Shown here piece after piece: positions 11,845-23,002 of a stretch of 64,000 nt of DNA. How positions within the stretch are numbered: position 1 is the stretch's first letter; every line of letters starts with the position of its first letter. The DNA is from Sipunculus nudus. Lineage: Eukaryota > Annelida > Sipuncula > Golfingiida > Sipunculidae. The notes beneath the pieces were generated by a model. The model made no database searches. It was not told the origin of the DNA and saw only the letters and a program-made list of their open reading frames with translations. Location of the stretch: the NCBI GenBank assembly GCA_026874595.1, contig CM049313.1, forward strand, positions 33,567,159-33,631,158, written 5' to 3'. The position numbers and the translations under genes were made by a program.

Positions 11845-14110
11845 AAAATACAGGTGGCTCCACCAGTCTGCAGAAACTAATAAAAACACTAACAAACATC
11901 AATATCCATGCAAAGAATCATGGTGATCTCCCCATTAGTTGTTCAGATACTTCAGCTTTTGTATCAAATTGTCCATTATTCTGAGGGATACTTCGGAGTC
12001 CTATAGCTTGAAGGATATGGGTAACAGAGACCTAATTTTAAGTTTCCACAGGCACTTTTCATGGGCCTTCTTGCATGACAAGAATGAAGATTCTAGGTCC
12101 AGTTGTTGCGATTTGTACCCTGTTGACAGATAACCACATCTTTAAAGGTATCAAAAAAAGAGAAAAAAAATCGTAAAAATTTGAAAAAAAATAGAGGTGG
12201 CGCACCCAGTCTGCAGAAACTGATGGAACAGGTCATGATCAATATGTATGCCGAAAATCATGACCATCAGTGTTGTAGTTATTGAGATACTGCAGTTTTT
12301 GTATCAAATTTTCCATTATTCTGGGGGGTAATTTGGAGCCATACAGCTTAAAGAATATGGGTAACAGAGACCTAATTTCAGGTTTCCATGGAGACTTTTC
12401 ATGGGTCTCCCTGTGTGTCAAGAATGAAGATTCAAGGTCCAGTTTTAATGATTTATGCCCTGTTAACAGATGTTCATAACTTTAAAGGTCTCAAAAATAG
12501 AGAAAAAATTCGTAAAAAAACCCGAACAAATACAGGTGGTGCCACCAGTCTGCAGAAACTGATGAAACACTCCATGATCAATATCCATGAAAACAATTAT
12601 GGTGATCTCTGCATTAGTTGTTCAGATACTTCAGCTTTTGTATCAAATTTTCCATTATTCTGAGCTGTACTTTGGAGTGCCATAGCTCAAAGGATATGGG
12701 TAACAGGTGTCCATGGAGACTTATCATGGGTCTCCCTGTGTGTCAACAATGAAGATTCTAGGTCCAGTCCTTACGATTTGTACCCTGTTGACAGATAACT
12801 ACATCCTGAAAGGTCTCGAAAATAGAGAAAAAAAATTGTGAATATTTGAAAAAATACAGGTGGCACCACCAGTCTGCAGGTACTGATGAAACACCTCTTG
12901 ATCAATATGTATGCCAAAAATCATGACCATCAGTGTTGTAGTTATTGAGATGTTGCAGTTTGTTTTTATCAAATTTTCCATTTTTCTGGGGGGTTATTGG
13001 GAGCCCCCCATAGCTCAAAGGATATGGGTAACAGAGACCTTATTTCAGGTTTCCATGCAGACTTTTTATGGACCTCTCAGTGTGTCAAGAATGAAGATTC
13101 TAGGTCCAGTCTTTATGATTTGTGCCCTGTTAACAGCTGTTCACATTTTTAAATTCGTAAAAAATCGAAAAATTCAGGTGGCGCCACCAGTCTGCAGGAA
13201 GTGATGGAACATCTCATGATCAATACGTATGCCAAAAATCATGACCATCAGTCAAGTAGTAAATGAGATATTAAAGTTTTTGTATGAAATTTTTGACTTT
13301 TCTGGGGGGTTCTTTGGGGCCCTTTAGTTCGAAGGATATGGGTAACAGAGATCTAATTTATGGTTTCCACGGAGACTTTTAATAGGTTTCTCAGTGTGTC
13401 GAGAATGAAGATTCTAGGTCCAGCGGTTACGATTTGTGCCACGTTAACAGATGACAGCATCTTTAAACGTCTCAAAAATAGAGGAAAAATTGTAAAAAAA
13501 TCGAAAAATACAGGTGGCGCCACCAGTCTGCAGGAACTTATGGAACATCTCATGATCAATATGTATGCCAAAAATCATGACCATCAGTGTTGTAGTTATT
13601 GAGATATTGAAGTTTTTGTATGAAATTTTTTACTATTCTGGGGGGTACTTTGGGGCCCCATAGCTCAAAGGATATGGGTAACAGAGACCTAATTTCTGGT
13701 TTCCAAGGAGATTTTTCATGGACCTCTCAGTGTATCAAGAATTAAGATTCTAGGACTAGGCTTTACGATTTGTGCCTTGTTAACAGATGTTCACATTTTA
13801 AAAGGTCTCAAAAATAGAGAAAAAAATTTGTAAAAAATCGAAATATACAGGTGGCGCCACCAGTCTACAGGAAGTGATGGAACATCTCATGATCAATATG
13901 TATGCCAAAAATCATGACCATCAGTCAAGTAGTTAATGAGATATTAAAGTTTTTTTTATGAAATTTTTGACTTTTCGGGGGGGTACTTTGGGGCCCCATA
14001 GCTCGAAGGATATGGGTAACAGAGACCTAATTTCTGGTTTCCAAGGAGATTTTTCTTGGACCTCTCAGAATCCCAAGTTACAAGGTTCTAGGTTCAGCGG
14101 TTACGATTTG
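11845..14110. repeat. ~335-bp tandem array (type B) in E2
   Basis: The phrase CAGGTGGCGCCACCAGTCTG (with small variants) recurs at 11851, 12193, 12533, 12857, 13175, 13511 and 13848, giving seven units of 318-342 bp. Each unit also contains 'ggatatgggtaacagagacc', 'tctaggtccag' and 'tgttaacagatg'. Open frames across several units read through because stops are sparse on some strands; they are not genes. Confidence 0.92.
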
Positions 14111-14169
14111 TGCCTGGTTAACGGACGGACAGACGGACAGACGGACGACGGACAAAGAGTGATCGCTAT

Positions 14170-14198
14170 AGCTCAGATGACTTTTAGTCAGCTGAGCT
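14170..14198 (+). other. Terminal hairpin of E2
   Basis: A 13-bp stem with one mismatch and a 3-nt loop. Homologous hairpins sit at 5515-5543, 16165-16193, 24151-24179 (inverted), 44930-44958 (inverted) and 56263-56291 (inverted). Confidence 0.85.
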
Positions 14199-14202
14199 AA
14201 AA

Positions 14203-16196
14203 ACTAAGGGACCTATGGGTCACTGTGCTCAGCTGAAGTGGAACTTGGTAATTATCTAAAATAATATCAAATGGATATGAAGTCTGAGAGGAAGAGGTAA
14301 TATTTACCATTGTTGGTTGTTATGATTGGTCTGTATTGATGAGGAAGAAGTTGTTGCAAATAATATTATGTGATACAATCATGTGTTTCCAAATGTTGGA
14401 ACTGTAGCATGTCAGCAGTTTGCCAACATAAGATCTATACTATTGCCATGATCATTGGTTGGCTCTTGATATTTTGATAAGCTTTTGATAGCTTTTTCAG
14501 TTATACAAAATGTATACATGCAGTGGCAATATACCTAACGTCCAAAATAAGTTCATTCATAATAATTTTAATAATTAAAATAGGCAGAGAGATGAGGAAA
14601 AATAAGCCAATCACTTTATTTCCCATTCTACTGAGACAGGAAATAAAGACTTAATGTTAGCATTATCCTCACTTTTTTTTATAACATCAAATTTGTTTTC
14701 AAGTTTATATATTTTACACATTTGCAGTATAACAAATATATTTGAACCTATTTTGTGATACACATTGCTAAATTTTATCAACATTATCTTTTATTAGGTA
14801 AGATAACATCTCATTATGCACCGAGAGTTTTTTACCACAAAACTATATTTTATGAATTTGCAAAAATAAAAATGATAGGGGAGAATAACACTATAGTTCA
14901 GAATTCACAATTCTAAATTTAACACCATAATTTATCCATAATTTGGCTCATATTTGATCAAATTATGCATACGATGGGTTTAATTATATTTTGATTCGCT
15001 TAAATTTATTAAAAGGAAATTATTTTCTTAAAAAATGTTACATTACCACAACATGGCATCTTTTGGATTACTCCCCGAATTACTTTTCAAGAAAAGTTTT
15101 GTACAATGGAGTGAAAGAGTCATACAAGCAAGAAAAATAGTTCAAACAAAAACAATTATTGCAATACACTTGGTGAGTGGTTTGGAGGTGACATGAGAAT
15201 AACTGTACAAAATTCAGATCAAATTTTTGGTATACAATTTAATCTTGATTAAACAAAGTTATATCGCTGAAAACAAGTCTCTAGCTTCAACAATCATCAT
15301 TTTAAGTGCATGAGTCAATATCTTCCCAAAATTTTTTTACGAAGTGCATTACGTTTGGGCCCATACCTTTTAAAATTTACGTAATACATACACCTCCCCC
15401 AGTGACCCATTACAAATCAGGTAGCCTGGCATGCATAGCTGACCTCCAGTGACTAGGAGTGGACTGCCTGTAGCTACTAATGCAAGTTTATACAATAAAG
15501 CCTCAAAAACAATTAATAACTAGCCTAATTTTGGAGACTTCGTAATCAAATTAAGATTTAAATAGATTTAGTACTTACGTGTATAAAGTACTTACAGGAG
15601 AAAAACGAGCCATGGTCAAAGTTGGGCAAATTTAAGGTAATGATTTTATATTTATGCTAATAACTGGTCCCGTTTCTTATAAAAATAAGATCTAATTTTG
15701 GGCATACAATTGAATCTTGATTAAATAAAGTTATAACCCTGAAAAAAATCTCTAACTTTGCCAATCATCATGTTAAGTGAGTAAATATCTTTCCTAATTT
15801 TTACAAAGTGGATTATGTTTGGTCCCTTTACTTTTAAAATTATGTAACCCTGACCTAATTTCTCGCATGTACATAGGGACTATATAGGGAAATATATAAA
15901 TAAGATGAAAAACAGATCGGTGGTTTTGATATAAGGCAGTCCTGAAGTATGATAATAGATTTTAATGGAAAATTGAAGTTTCCTTAATTTCTCGAAGGAA
16001 CGATGTCGCAGTGACCCAATTTTCGGGTAGGCAGGAGTTCTTGGGGATCTTAGATCTCAGACAATTTCAGAACCGTAGGTCCAACGGTTCAAAAAATGCC
16101 AGTTTAACGCACAGATGGACAGACAGACGGACGGACAAGCCGACAGACGAAGTACCATTGCTATAGCTTAGATGACTTATAGTCAGCTGAGCTAAA
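14203..16196 (+). mobile_element. Hairpin-ended element directly abutting E2 (copy E3)
   Basis: Begins 'aagggacctatgggtcac..gctcagctga' within a few bases of the E2 hairpin and ends with the hairpin at 16165-16193. The ~2-kb interior lacks the GGTGGCGCCACC arrays. It shares phrases with E6, for example 'caaagttgggcaaatttaaggt', found inverted near 56860. A GGAC-rich tract precedes the hairpin, as in the other copies. No coding region was found. Confidence 0.68.
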
Positions 16197-16978
16197 CATG
16201 AGCCAACATCTCATCTCATTTCATACACCCCCAACCCCGATAAAAAGCCTGGTTACCGGGTTTATCATGTAGTAAGGTATAAAGTGTTAAGATCCTAGGG
16301 CTATAATAATAACACGGGGACATTCAGTTGCTTATTTCTTGCTTTGACATTTTATAACTATCTTTAAACCACGAGGGATAGATTTTAAGCGTTTTAAGAG
16401 CTAGTTTTAATAATAAGCTTAAATTAAACAGAAAATGTAAAATAGTGCGATTCCACACCCGAAAGCCCGATAACAGTTTTCATAAATGTACGAGGATGTA
16501 TGAATGCTCGGGGATGAAATTTTAATGGATCCTGTCCCTTTCTCTAGTATATATATATATATATATATTTAATATTATACATAATTATACAAAAAGAGGA
16601 ATCAAATTTTGTCAGACATTTTTACCATTACGTAGAGCACTCTAGCAGTTGTATAAATACTGAAGTAGGCCTATACGTATAGACCTATAATTCATGTATA
16701 TTTAGATAAAGTTTCTTCTCTTTTATCGAACATATCCATGAGGTATTACCATATCATGAAACATCTTTTCCAACGTTCTTATCACCAACTGAGGAAAAAA
16801 TTAGTAAACTGATTAGTAAAGCCCCAACAATCATGCCAACTAGATCCCATTCCCACTTAGTTGGTAAAAAAAGTCGCTGGATACAGTTATGCGATGTATT
16901 ACATCATTGGTTAGAAAATCGCATGCCACTGGTTATGTACCAGTTTGTATGAAACAGGCACTTATAAAGCCCCTAAAG
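16197..16978. other. Non-coding spacer with short (AT)n
   Basis: AT-rich sequence with a ~20-bp AT tract at 16549-16569. Nothing else was recognised. Confidence 0.5.
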
Positions 16979-18035
16979 TGACATACGTGATATTTTTTTC
17001 TGGGTAAATCACCCATTCTCAATAAATTTGAGCAAATAGGAGTGTAACATTTCGAAAAATGAAAGTGAATGGGCACAGAATTTACGTGTTATACTCAACA
17101 GAAAATGGTCCTGGCTATAAAAATCTGAAATAGTTTCAACATCAAACGAAAAACCTTGATTTTACAGGTGGATTGAGAAATTGCGACAAAATTCATTTTA
17201 ATGTGCCTGTAACATACGTGAAAGTAGTTCCTGTTTAATATCCAGCGTAAATACTAAACTATATTTAAATATTATAAGTTAAAGGTGTCATGTCTAAATG
17301 CATATTTATTTTCAAGTAATAAAAGAGCACAACACAAACGCTTGAGTCTTTTACGTTTATTTTGAACAAACTTGAAAGTATCGTAATTCTAACTGCAATG
17401 AAACAAGGTTAAAACATTAAAAATTACCGGTCCTGACATTTAAGTGCACTTTTAACAAGGTAATCCTACAAAAAAGCTTGCCAATGCTATTTGTTTCTCT
17501 AGCTTACGAAGCAGGCAGTATGGATATTATACAGAAACCTTAGAGACAGCTGAACAGCTTTGTATACAGTAACAACTTGTAACGTATGTTTCATCTTTGC
17601 AATAATTTAAAAAAAATTATATTTTTGTTGTAAATTGCTCTATATAATTACAAGAACGGATATAATGGTTTATAAATTATAAAATTTCTTATCAGTTTTA
17701 TGAATAATGCTAGTAAGATTACTTAATCATTATTTTAGCTAAGTACTCGTAAAATTAGAAATACCTGTGTCCTGGTACTGTAAAGATAGACATATATAAG
17801 TATAGTGAACTCATATTAAAACGTGTTGCTATTTTTACTTTAAATGTTTGTTTGAAAATATACCTTCTTCTCCATTAAAGAAAGAGATAAAAGATGTACA
17901 TGTGCTGTCATTATACATATAGTAACAATAACGAATGTTACTTGGATATAGATTCATCTTTTCTATTGCATATTCCTCAAAATTGACAAATATGCTGAAT
18001 TTTACTCATATAACCTGGAGAAATGAAGGTACAGA

Positions 18036-18077
<42 letters not shown>
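18036..18077. repeat. (AT)n microsatellite
   Basis: An almost perfect AT repeat in the 3' flank of the transposase gene. Confidence 0.9.
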
Positions 18078-18079
<2 letters not shown>

Positions 18080-18391
18080 GCATATATGACTTAACCTATA
18101 TTATAATATTGTAGTTACATACGTGACATCAAGAGACAATCTTGCAAATCTAAATACAAATACAAACTGCATATGTCTTATCTAGAGCCGCTCGATTCTG
18201 ATAGGGTTAAAAAAACAAATAAAAAAATATATGGAATAAAATGTACACAGTCTAGACCTGTGATAATGTTGCCAATTTAGGTAACGTATGTTTCAGTGTC
18301 TAAGTATACTTTGAAAAGATGCTCTCTATTCTGTCACGAACTGGTCCTTCGAGTTTGAACATTCTTTGGGACTTGCCTGAGGGCACAAGTT

Positions 18392-20682
18392 CTATTTTAC
18401 TGAGAATGTCTTCTTTCTTATATAACATCGCTGGGTCTTGGCCATCCGAAAGAGACCTTTACGTTCCTCCATAAAAGACACTTCATAATCGCCGTCATCT
18501 GAATCATTCTGTTGGATCTGGCCGATGTACCACATTCCTTCATAGATTGCGGCGACCAAATCACCAATCTCATATGATGTAGATGTATCTTTCTTATCAA
18601 TATTTGCTTTGTTTTTCTTCTGGCTTTGCATTGCTACCTCTCTCCATGAGCTGCATTTATTTTCAGTGATGCAAATTTCACAGTAACATGATGTATCTTT
18701 TACAAGTAGCTTTTGGCCTTGGCTCATCGTGACTAAATGCAGTTTCATGGCACCTTTGATTTCGACTGCCTGATGGTTTGTTGCTCTTGACTCGCAATCA
18801 TTCTTTGCAACCCAGAAAAAGGTTACTTCCTTCATGCTAGAGTGAGAATCTGCCCATTCAAAGAAGTCCCTGGCATCTTGTATGATTGCCTTACCAAACG
18901 TAATTGCATGGTCCGCTAGTCTTTTAGTTGTTCCACCCAGACCGTCACACGGCCCTTTTCCATATCCGGCCTCAAAATAGTTCAAGGTAGCTGGATTTCC
19001 ATAGATGGTCTTATGGCTCTGTATAACGTGGAAGATATAACGATTCCGGTAATGACTGGTTGGACTATCTGTCCAGTAATGCACATATCCTTCCTTCTCA
19101 CAACCAGGTAAGGTGAGTTTCTTGTAGAAGCTGTCGAGGATGGCTAAGACTGTTGCAGATGAATGTGACAGTTCATCAGATACAGCTACATAACTCTTGT
19201 GCTCCAACTCTCCATTTTCTTCTCGTCTGTAGTACACTACAATGGGGTGCAGGGTTACCATAGACTGGTTCCAGTAAGCACTCTGTAGTTCGTTGCTACT
19301 CTTGCATGAATAATTTTCCGCAAAGTCGATTTGCACTATTATTTCTCCAGGAGGAAGGTTTTGTTTTAGGGTGTTTATTTGTTGATACTGTAATGCTACT
19401 CTTTCAGCATGTTCCTTGAATTCTAAAAGCTCTTTCTTTCAAGCAGAAAGGAATTGATCTTTGCTGATCTCTTCCTGAACAACCCTCATCTTTTTCTTGC
19501 CGTCCTCCATCGTAACTCTTTTCCAGATGGAATACGCAACAGTCTCAGGCAGCTTTTCATCAGTTATCTCCATTCTTTCTCGTATAAATACATCTGGGTT
19601 CTGAGTAACGTTCATTCCTGACTTCTTAAAAGCTGACAATTTCAGGGCAAAGTTCTGATATCTTGTGCAAAGGCATGCATTTCTGCTGAGAAAGTTTGAT
19701 GTGAGAATGTACGGAGGTCTCATTCTACAGAAGGTAGCAAGTGAAAGTTTGTGTGTCGGATTTTCCCAAAGATATTTTACAAAGAGGTTTCCTAAGTAAT
19801 CAGTTAAAATCCTTTTCTGGATTTTTTCGCTGTTTGTTTTTATGAAATCATGTTTACCAGGTTGTATACGGCAATTGTCTTCACACTTTAGAAATTCTAC
19901 CACATTTTCCTTCAGCTGTGCGACAACCCATCTGCGTGTCTTGGTAGAAAAATCTATACCCTGCTTGATGGCTTTTGAAATTTTATACCGGTTCACTTCA
20001 GCCTCCTCGCTAAATCGTTTGATGCAGCGATATTTTTTAACTAGCTTTCCAGCTACTGCAGTACACCAACTTTGCGTTTGCCTTCTGCCAGCCTTTCTAC
20101 CGATCTCAGCGATCAAGACATTGCTGAAAAGAAGTTGCTTTCGTATATTCTTTGCTTGATCTTTATTTATCCCTGCCTTTTTCATCATGTGTTCTGATTT
20201 TCTATGTGGGGTGACAGGAATCTGTTTATGTTTGAACCTTTGTAGTTTCTTCTGTGTACTTTTCAGTTTTCTGGTGAGTTTTTCATTGACTTGTTTAACC
20301 TTATTCAGCTCTTGGCGCGCCTTAGCCAAGGTCCAGCTCAGACGTTTTCTTGGTCCATTTCGCCGCAGATTAGGTAATTTTACAACAATGGTCCATAAGA
20401 ACTAGAGGCTTGTGAGTCATAACCACTTGAATAATTGTTGCCACTGCAAGCTGGCTCTTCAAATGCAGTTTCCAATGCAGCTAACTTTTTCTTTTTCCGA
20501 TGCTTCTGTACGCGTGCTTTGATTGCGTTATTTCTGTCTTTACGTTTTCTGGTGCTAAGCTGATCGACAGAAACATAATTCCGTTTCTGTCTGGCTCTCT
20601 CTTTGGCAAGGTATGATTCACCCTCTTTCTTTTTTTTTCTTTCTCTGTAATTCTTCTGGATTTCCGCGCGGGTGAGAGCCAT
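18392..20682 (-). pseudogene. Transposase (RNase H-fold candidate), broken
   Basis: Three blocks on the minus strand. Block 1 (ATG at 20682, to 20380, ~100 aa) is very basic (MALTRAEIQKNYRERKKKK...). Block 2 (to 19439) opens with a coiled-coil-like K/Q/E-rich stretch, then a helical region. Block 3 (19438-18392) holds the probable catalytic core: VQIDFAENY, YWTDSPTSHYRNR, then FEAGYGKGPCDGLGGTTKR, and later a Cys cluster CYCEICITENKC. I read the two Asp and the Glu of these motifs as candidate DDE-type residues. Blocks 2 and 3 share one frame and are separated only by a TGA (19439-19441); the 34 intervening codons are open and continue the protein. Block 1 is in another frame and joins across a ~20-nt overlap near 20380-20400. 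Invertebrate genomes carry many relatives of this type; I cannot name the superfamily with confidence. Confidence 0.75.
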
Positions 20683-20857
20683 TATCACTCTGAAAGTAGT
20701 TGTTTAAACCATTAATATCCGTCACCACAATATAATAATAATCATTCTTTTTCTCTTCAAATGAATAATAAAACTGTTAAAAATGTATTTTTTAGTATTT
20801 GATTCCACTTTAATATATACATTTGGTTTTAATCAAGTAAGATTTGCATGAAACATA

Positions 20858-21275
20858 TTTTTCATCATCTATTGTTATAATCAGTTAACTCATTTCTAAA
20901 CTGGTTTTGATCACAAATTGCATTAATTAATCCGGAGAAACTGGCCGAAAATAAATATATGATATTACACAAAGCATGTTTAAAAATGTTATGAATACGA
21001 ACATATGAGATAAGCAACAAACATTCTATAAAAATAGTTTGAAACATACGTTACTAAAGGTAAAGTATTTTTTTCATCAATTATTATAATCAGCTAAACT
21101 CATTTCTAAACTGGTTTTAATCACATATTGCATTAATAAATCCAGAGAATATGGGCGAAAATACATATTTGATATTACACAAAGCATGTTTTAACATGTT
21201 ATGAATACGAACAAACGAGATAAGCAACACACATACTTTAAAAAAAGATTGAAACATACGTCACTAAAGGTAACG
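20858..21275. repeat. Two ~206-bp tandem copies upstream of the transposase gene
   Basis: Unit 1 (about 20858-21063) and unit 2 (about 21064-21275) share 'ataatcag', 'actcatttctaaactggttt', 'gatattacacaaagcatgtt' and 'atgaatacgaac', and each ends in GAAACATACGT(T/C)AC followed by 'taaaggtaa'. The duplication therefore also doubles the palindrome. Confidence 0.88.
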
Positions 21276-22249
21276 TATGTTTCCATTGGAACTGGCAAGA
21301 AAGGCGGGAAAAGTTTCACTGTTACAATGCAATTTTTTTAATTATCGAGTGATAATAAATGCCAATTCACAGAAATCCTGAAAGAAAATAAGTTACGAAT
21401 GAATTATAATGAACTGAACCTCAAAGATTACGTACCTGCTCCAACTGCTTTCGAATTATGACCCCCAGAGAAAAAAAAAAAACCTGCACAGCTTAAAATG
21501 GACGGACTTGTCTAAATCACGTGATGAAGTAAGCTGGTCACATGACATGCCAAAACACAGGTCTAGCATGCATTGTTGTTCAAGTAATACCACGTGCTTG
21601 ATGTTACTGGTAACGGATGTTTCAACAACGTATGTTACCCATTGGCAGAATTGTCAGGATATGTCAGGATTTTTTTTATGAAACATGTAGTTTCTCTTTC
21701 ACGGGTTGACATCGATCCACGTAGGCTACCTCATGCACTGTATAAATCTTTGATCATTGAAGGCCTTTTCAGAATATCCTTGGTAACGAATGTTACATTC
21801 TTATATATAACCTCATGACTGAGCTGCTATAAGATGGACTCTGGCAGCACAAACGTGGACAATATTCATAAAGTGTTAATATTCCGCTTATATGTAACTA
21901 AGAGATAGAACAAGCGATTTAAAGCTACACATTTATGCTTTCATTCGCTCAAAATAGTGTAAATAATTCATGGTAACGTATGTTACACGAAAACTGGCGA
22001 CATACGCATTTTGGACAGCCTGAAGGCAAATCAAGATCTTGCGCAGACGTCTCAACTTCCCAAATGTTATTGAAACATAGTGCTTGCATTTTGAGTGTCT
22101 TAAACTCCTGAGGGCAAAGCTTTTATATGTGGTAGTTGATCGTCCCAATGAAAAATGGCGACAGTAACGAATGTTACATTTTGGCATCTTTAAGGTGGTA
22201 ATTTAAACATAATATTTATAAAGGCAAACTCTTGTTAGTATTATAGTAA

Positions 22250-22650
22250 GAAGCTATGCCCAGCTTATCAATAGCGATCACTAAAGCCTTGATGTGTTGC
22301 ACTGGTAAAGCACAAATGCCTGGCGACATCAATTGTTCAGTTTTATTGAGAATGTGCCAAATATCGCGTTCCCTCGCGATCTTTTCGCGTTCCCTCAGGA
22401 TAATATCGCGTTCCCTTGCGATCTTTTCGCGTTCCCTCGCGAACTGTTCGCGTTCCCTCGTGATCTTTTTCGCGTTCCCTCTTGATCTGTTTGGCTAGGC
22501 TGGTTCCCCGCTCCCCTATATCTGGCATACATGCAAATAAATGGACGCGGGAACCAGTACAACAGTTTACTGTATCTCGTTCTCTGCGTCTTTAACACCA
22601 CTACGCTCCAATAAGATATACGCTAGATGTCATGTCAACACAACGATGCT
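22250..22650 (+). mobile_element. Interspersed minisatellite-bearing element, copy 1
   Basis: The stretch 22497-22645 matches the reverse complement of about 38035-38225, including 'ggacgcgggaaccagtac' and 'tctttaacaccac'. Next to it lies a ~20-bp minisatellite (22362-22490) of 'cgcgttccctcgcgatcttt' type. No coding potential. The element class is unknown. Confidence 0.6.
22362..22490. repeat. ~20-bp minisatellite (TCGCGTTCCC)
   Basis: About six or seven degenerate units of 'cgcgttccctcgcgatcttt'. The repeats are contiguous, without unique spacers. Confidence 0.88.
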
Positions 22651-22670
22651 TGTATAAGATTAGATTAGTG

Positions 22671-22938
22671 AAATGATTAAATATGCAGATGACACAGTCA
22701 CCTTAGGACTCATTTCTGATGACAATGAATTGCCTTAAAGGCAAGAGATATTATATCTGACTAAATGTTGTCAATCATAATCTTCTTTTAAATGATGAAA
22801 AAAAAAACAAAGGAAGTTTTATTTGATTGTAGGAAAGGGTATAATGTAGTAATTTAAGTGTGTATCAACAATGTTGGAGTTAAGATTGTTAATAATTATA
22901 AGTACCTTGCTACAATTATTCAGGATGATCTCAAATAG
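22671..22938 (+). pseudogene. LINE reverse transcriptase relic (CR1/L2-type)
   Basis: Broken frames read KYADDTVTLGLISDDNE (the YADD catalytic box), then after frame breaks NHNLLLNDEKKTKEVLFDCRK, then NNYKYLATIIQDDL. This order (YADD box, N-L-LN-KTKE, YKYLG-type box) is characteristic of CR1/L2-like non-LTR reverse transcriptases. The relic stops at an (AT)n tract at 22941. Only ~90 residues of the RT remain. Confidence 0.75.

Positions 22939-22940
<2 letters not shown>

Positions 22941-22999
<59 letters not shown>
22941..22999. repeat. (AT)n microsatellite
   Basis: A pure AT tract ending the LINE relic. Confidence 0.97.

Positions 23000-23002
<3 letters not shown>

Larger units (their letters stand above)
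10053..14202 (+). mobile_element. Helitron/Helentron-like non-autonomous element with satellite arrays (copy E2)
   Basis: The left end carries the palindrome TGACCCATGGGTCA followed by GCTCAGCTGA (10059-10086). The right end is a 13-bp-stem hairpin, AGCTCAGATGACT-TTT-AGTCAGCTGAGCT (14170-14198), followed by AAAAACTA. The same left and right ends bound copies E3, E5 and E6, which defines the element. The inside consists of two tandem arrays and a (GGAC)n-rich stretch just before the hairpin; there is no protein-coding region. A 3' hairpin, subterminal inverted repeats and internal tandem arrays are known features of Helentron-associated elements; the assignment is inference because no Rep/helicase is present. 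Confidence 0.7.
16979..22176 (-). mobile_element. DNA transposon decorated with 14-bp palindromes
   Basis: A decayed transposase gene (18392-20682, minus) lies between two clusters of the palindrome GTAACGTATGTTAC and its near variants. Plus-strand starts are 16979, 17209, 17579, 17928, 18113 and 18281 downstream of the gene, and 21041, 21251, 21270, 21610, 21625, 21783, 21973 and 22163 upstream. I saw essentially none elsewhere in the window. Clustered short repeats on both sides of a transposase gene are expected for subterminal transposase-binding sites. I could not define terminal inverted repeats or a target duplication, so the limits given are those of the outermost palindromes. Confidence 0.7.

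Noticed and set aside
12282-14200. Several similar 60-97-residue frames in a row, resembling a repeated gene family
   Set aside because: They are the same phase of the 335-bp satellite unit. Frames shift with unit-length changes, and both strands give equally long frames.
18392-20682. Assignment of the transposase to Sola, KDZ or Kolobok
   Set aside because: The motifs visible (QIDFAENY, WTDSP, GKGPCDGLGG) are not enough from memory to choose, and no target duplication was found; left unassigned.
22362-22490. CRISPR-like regular repeats
   Set aside because: Units are contiguous ~20-bp minisatellite copies without unique spacers, in intron-bearing eukaryotic DNA, and the same array recurs inverted at 38.2-38.4 kb.
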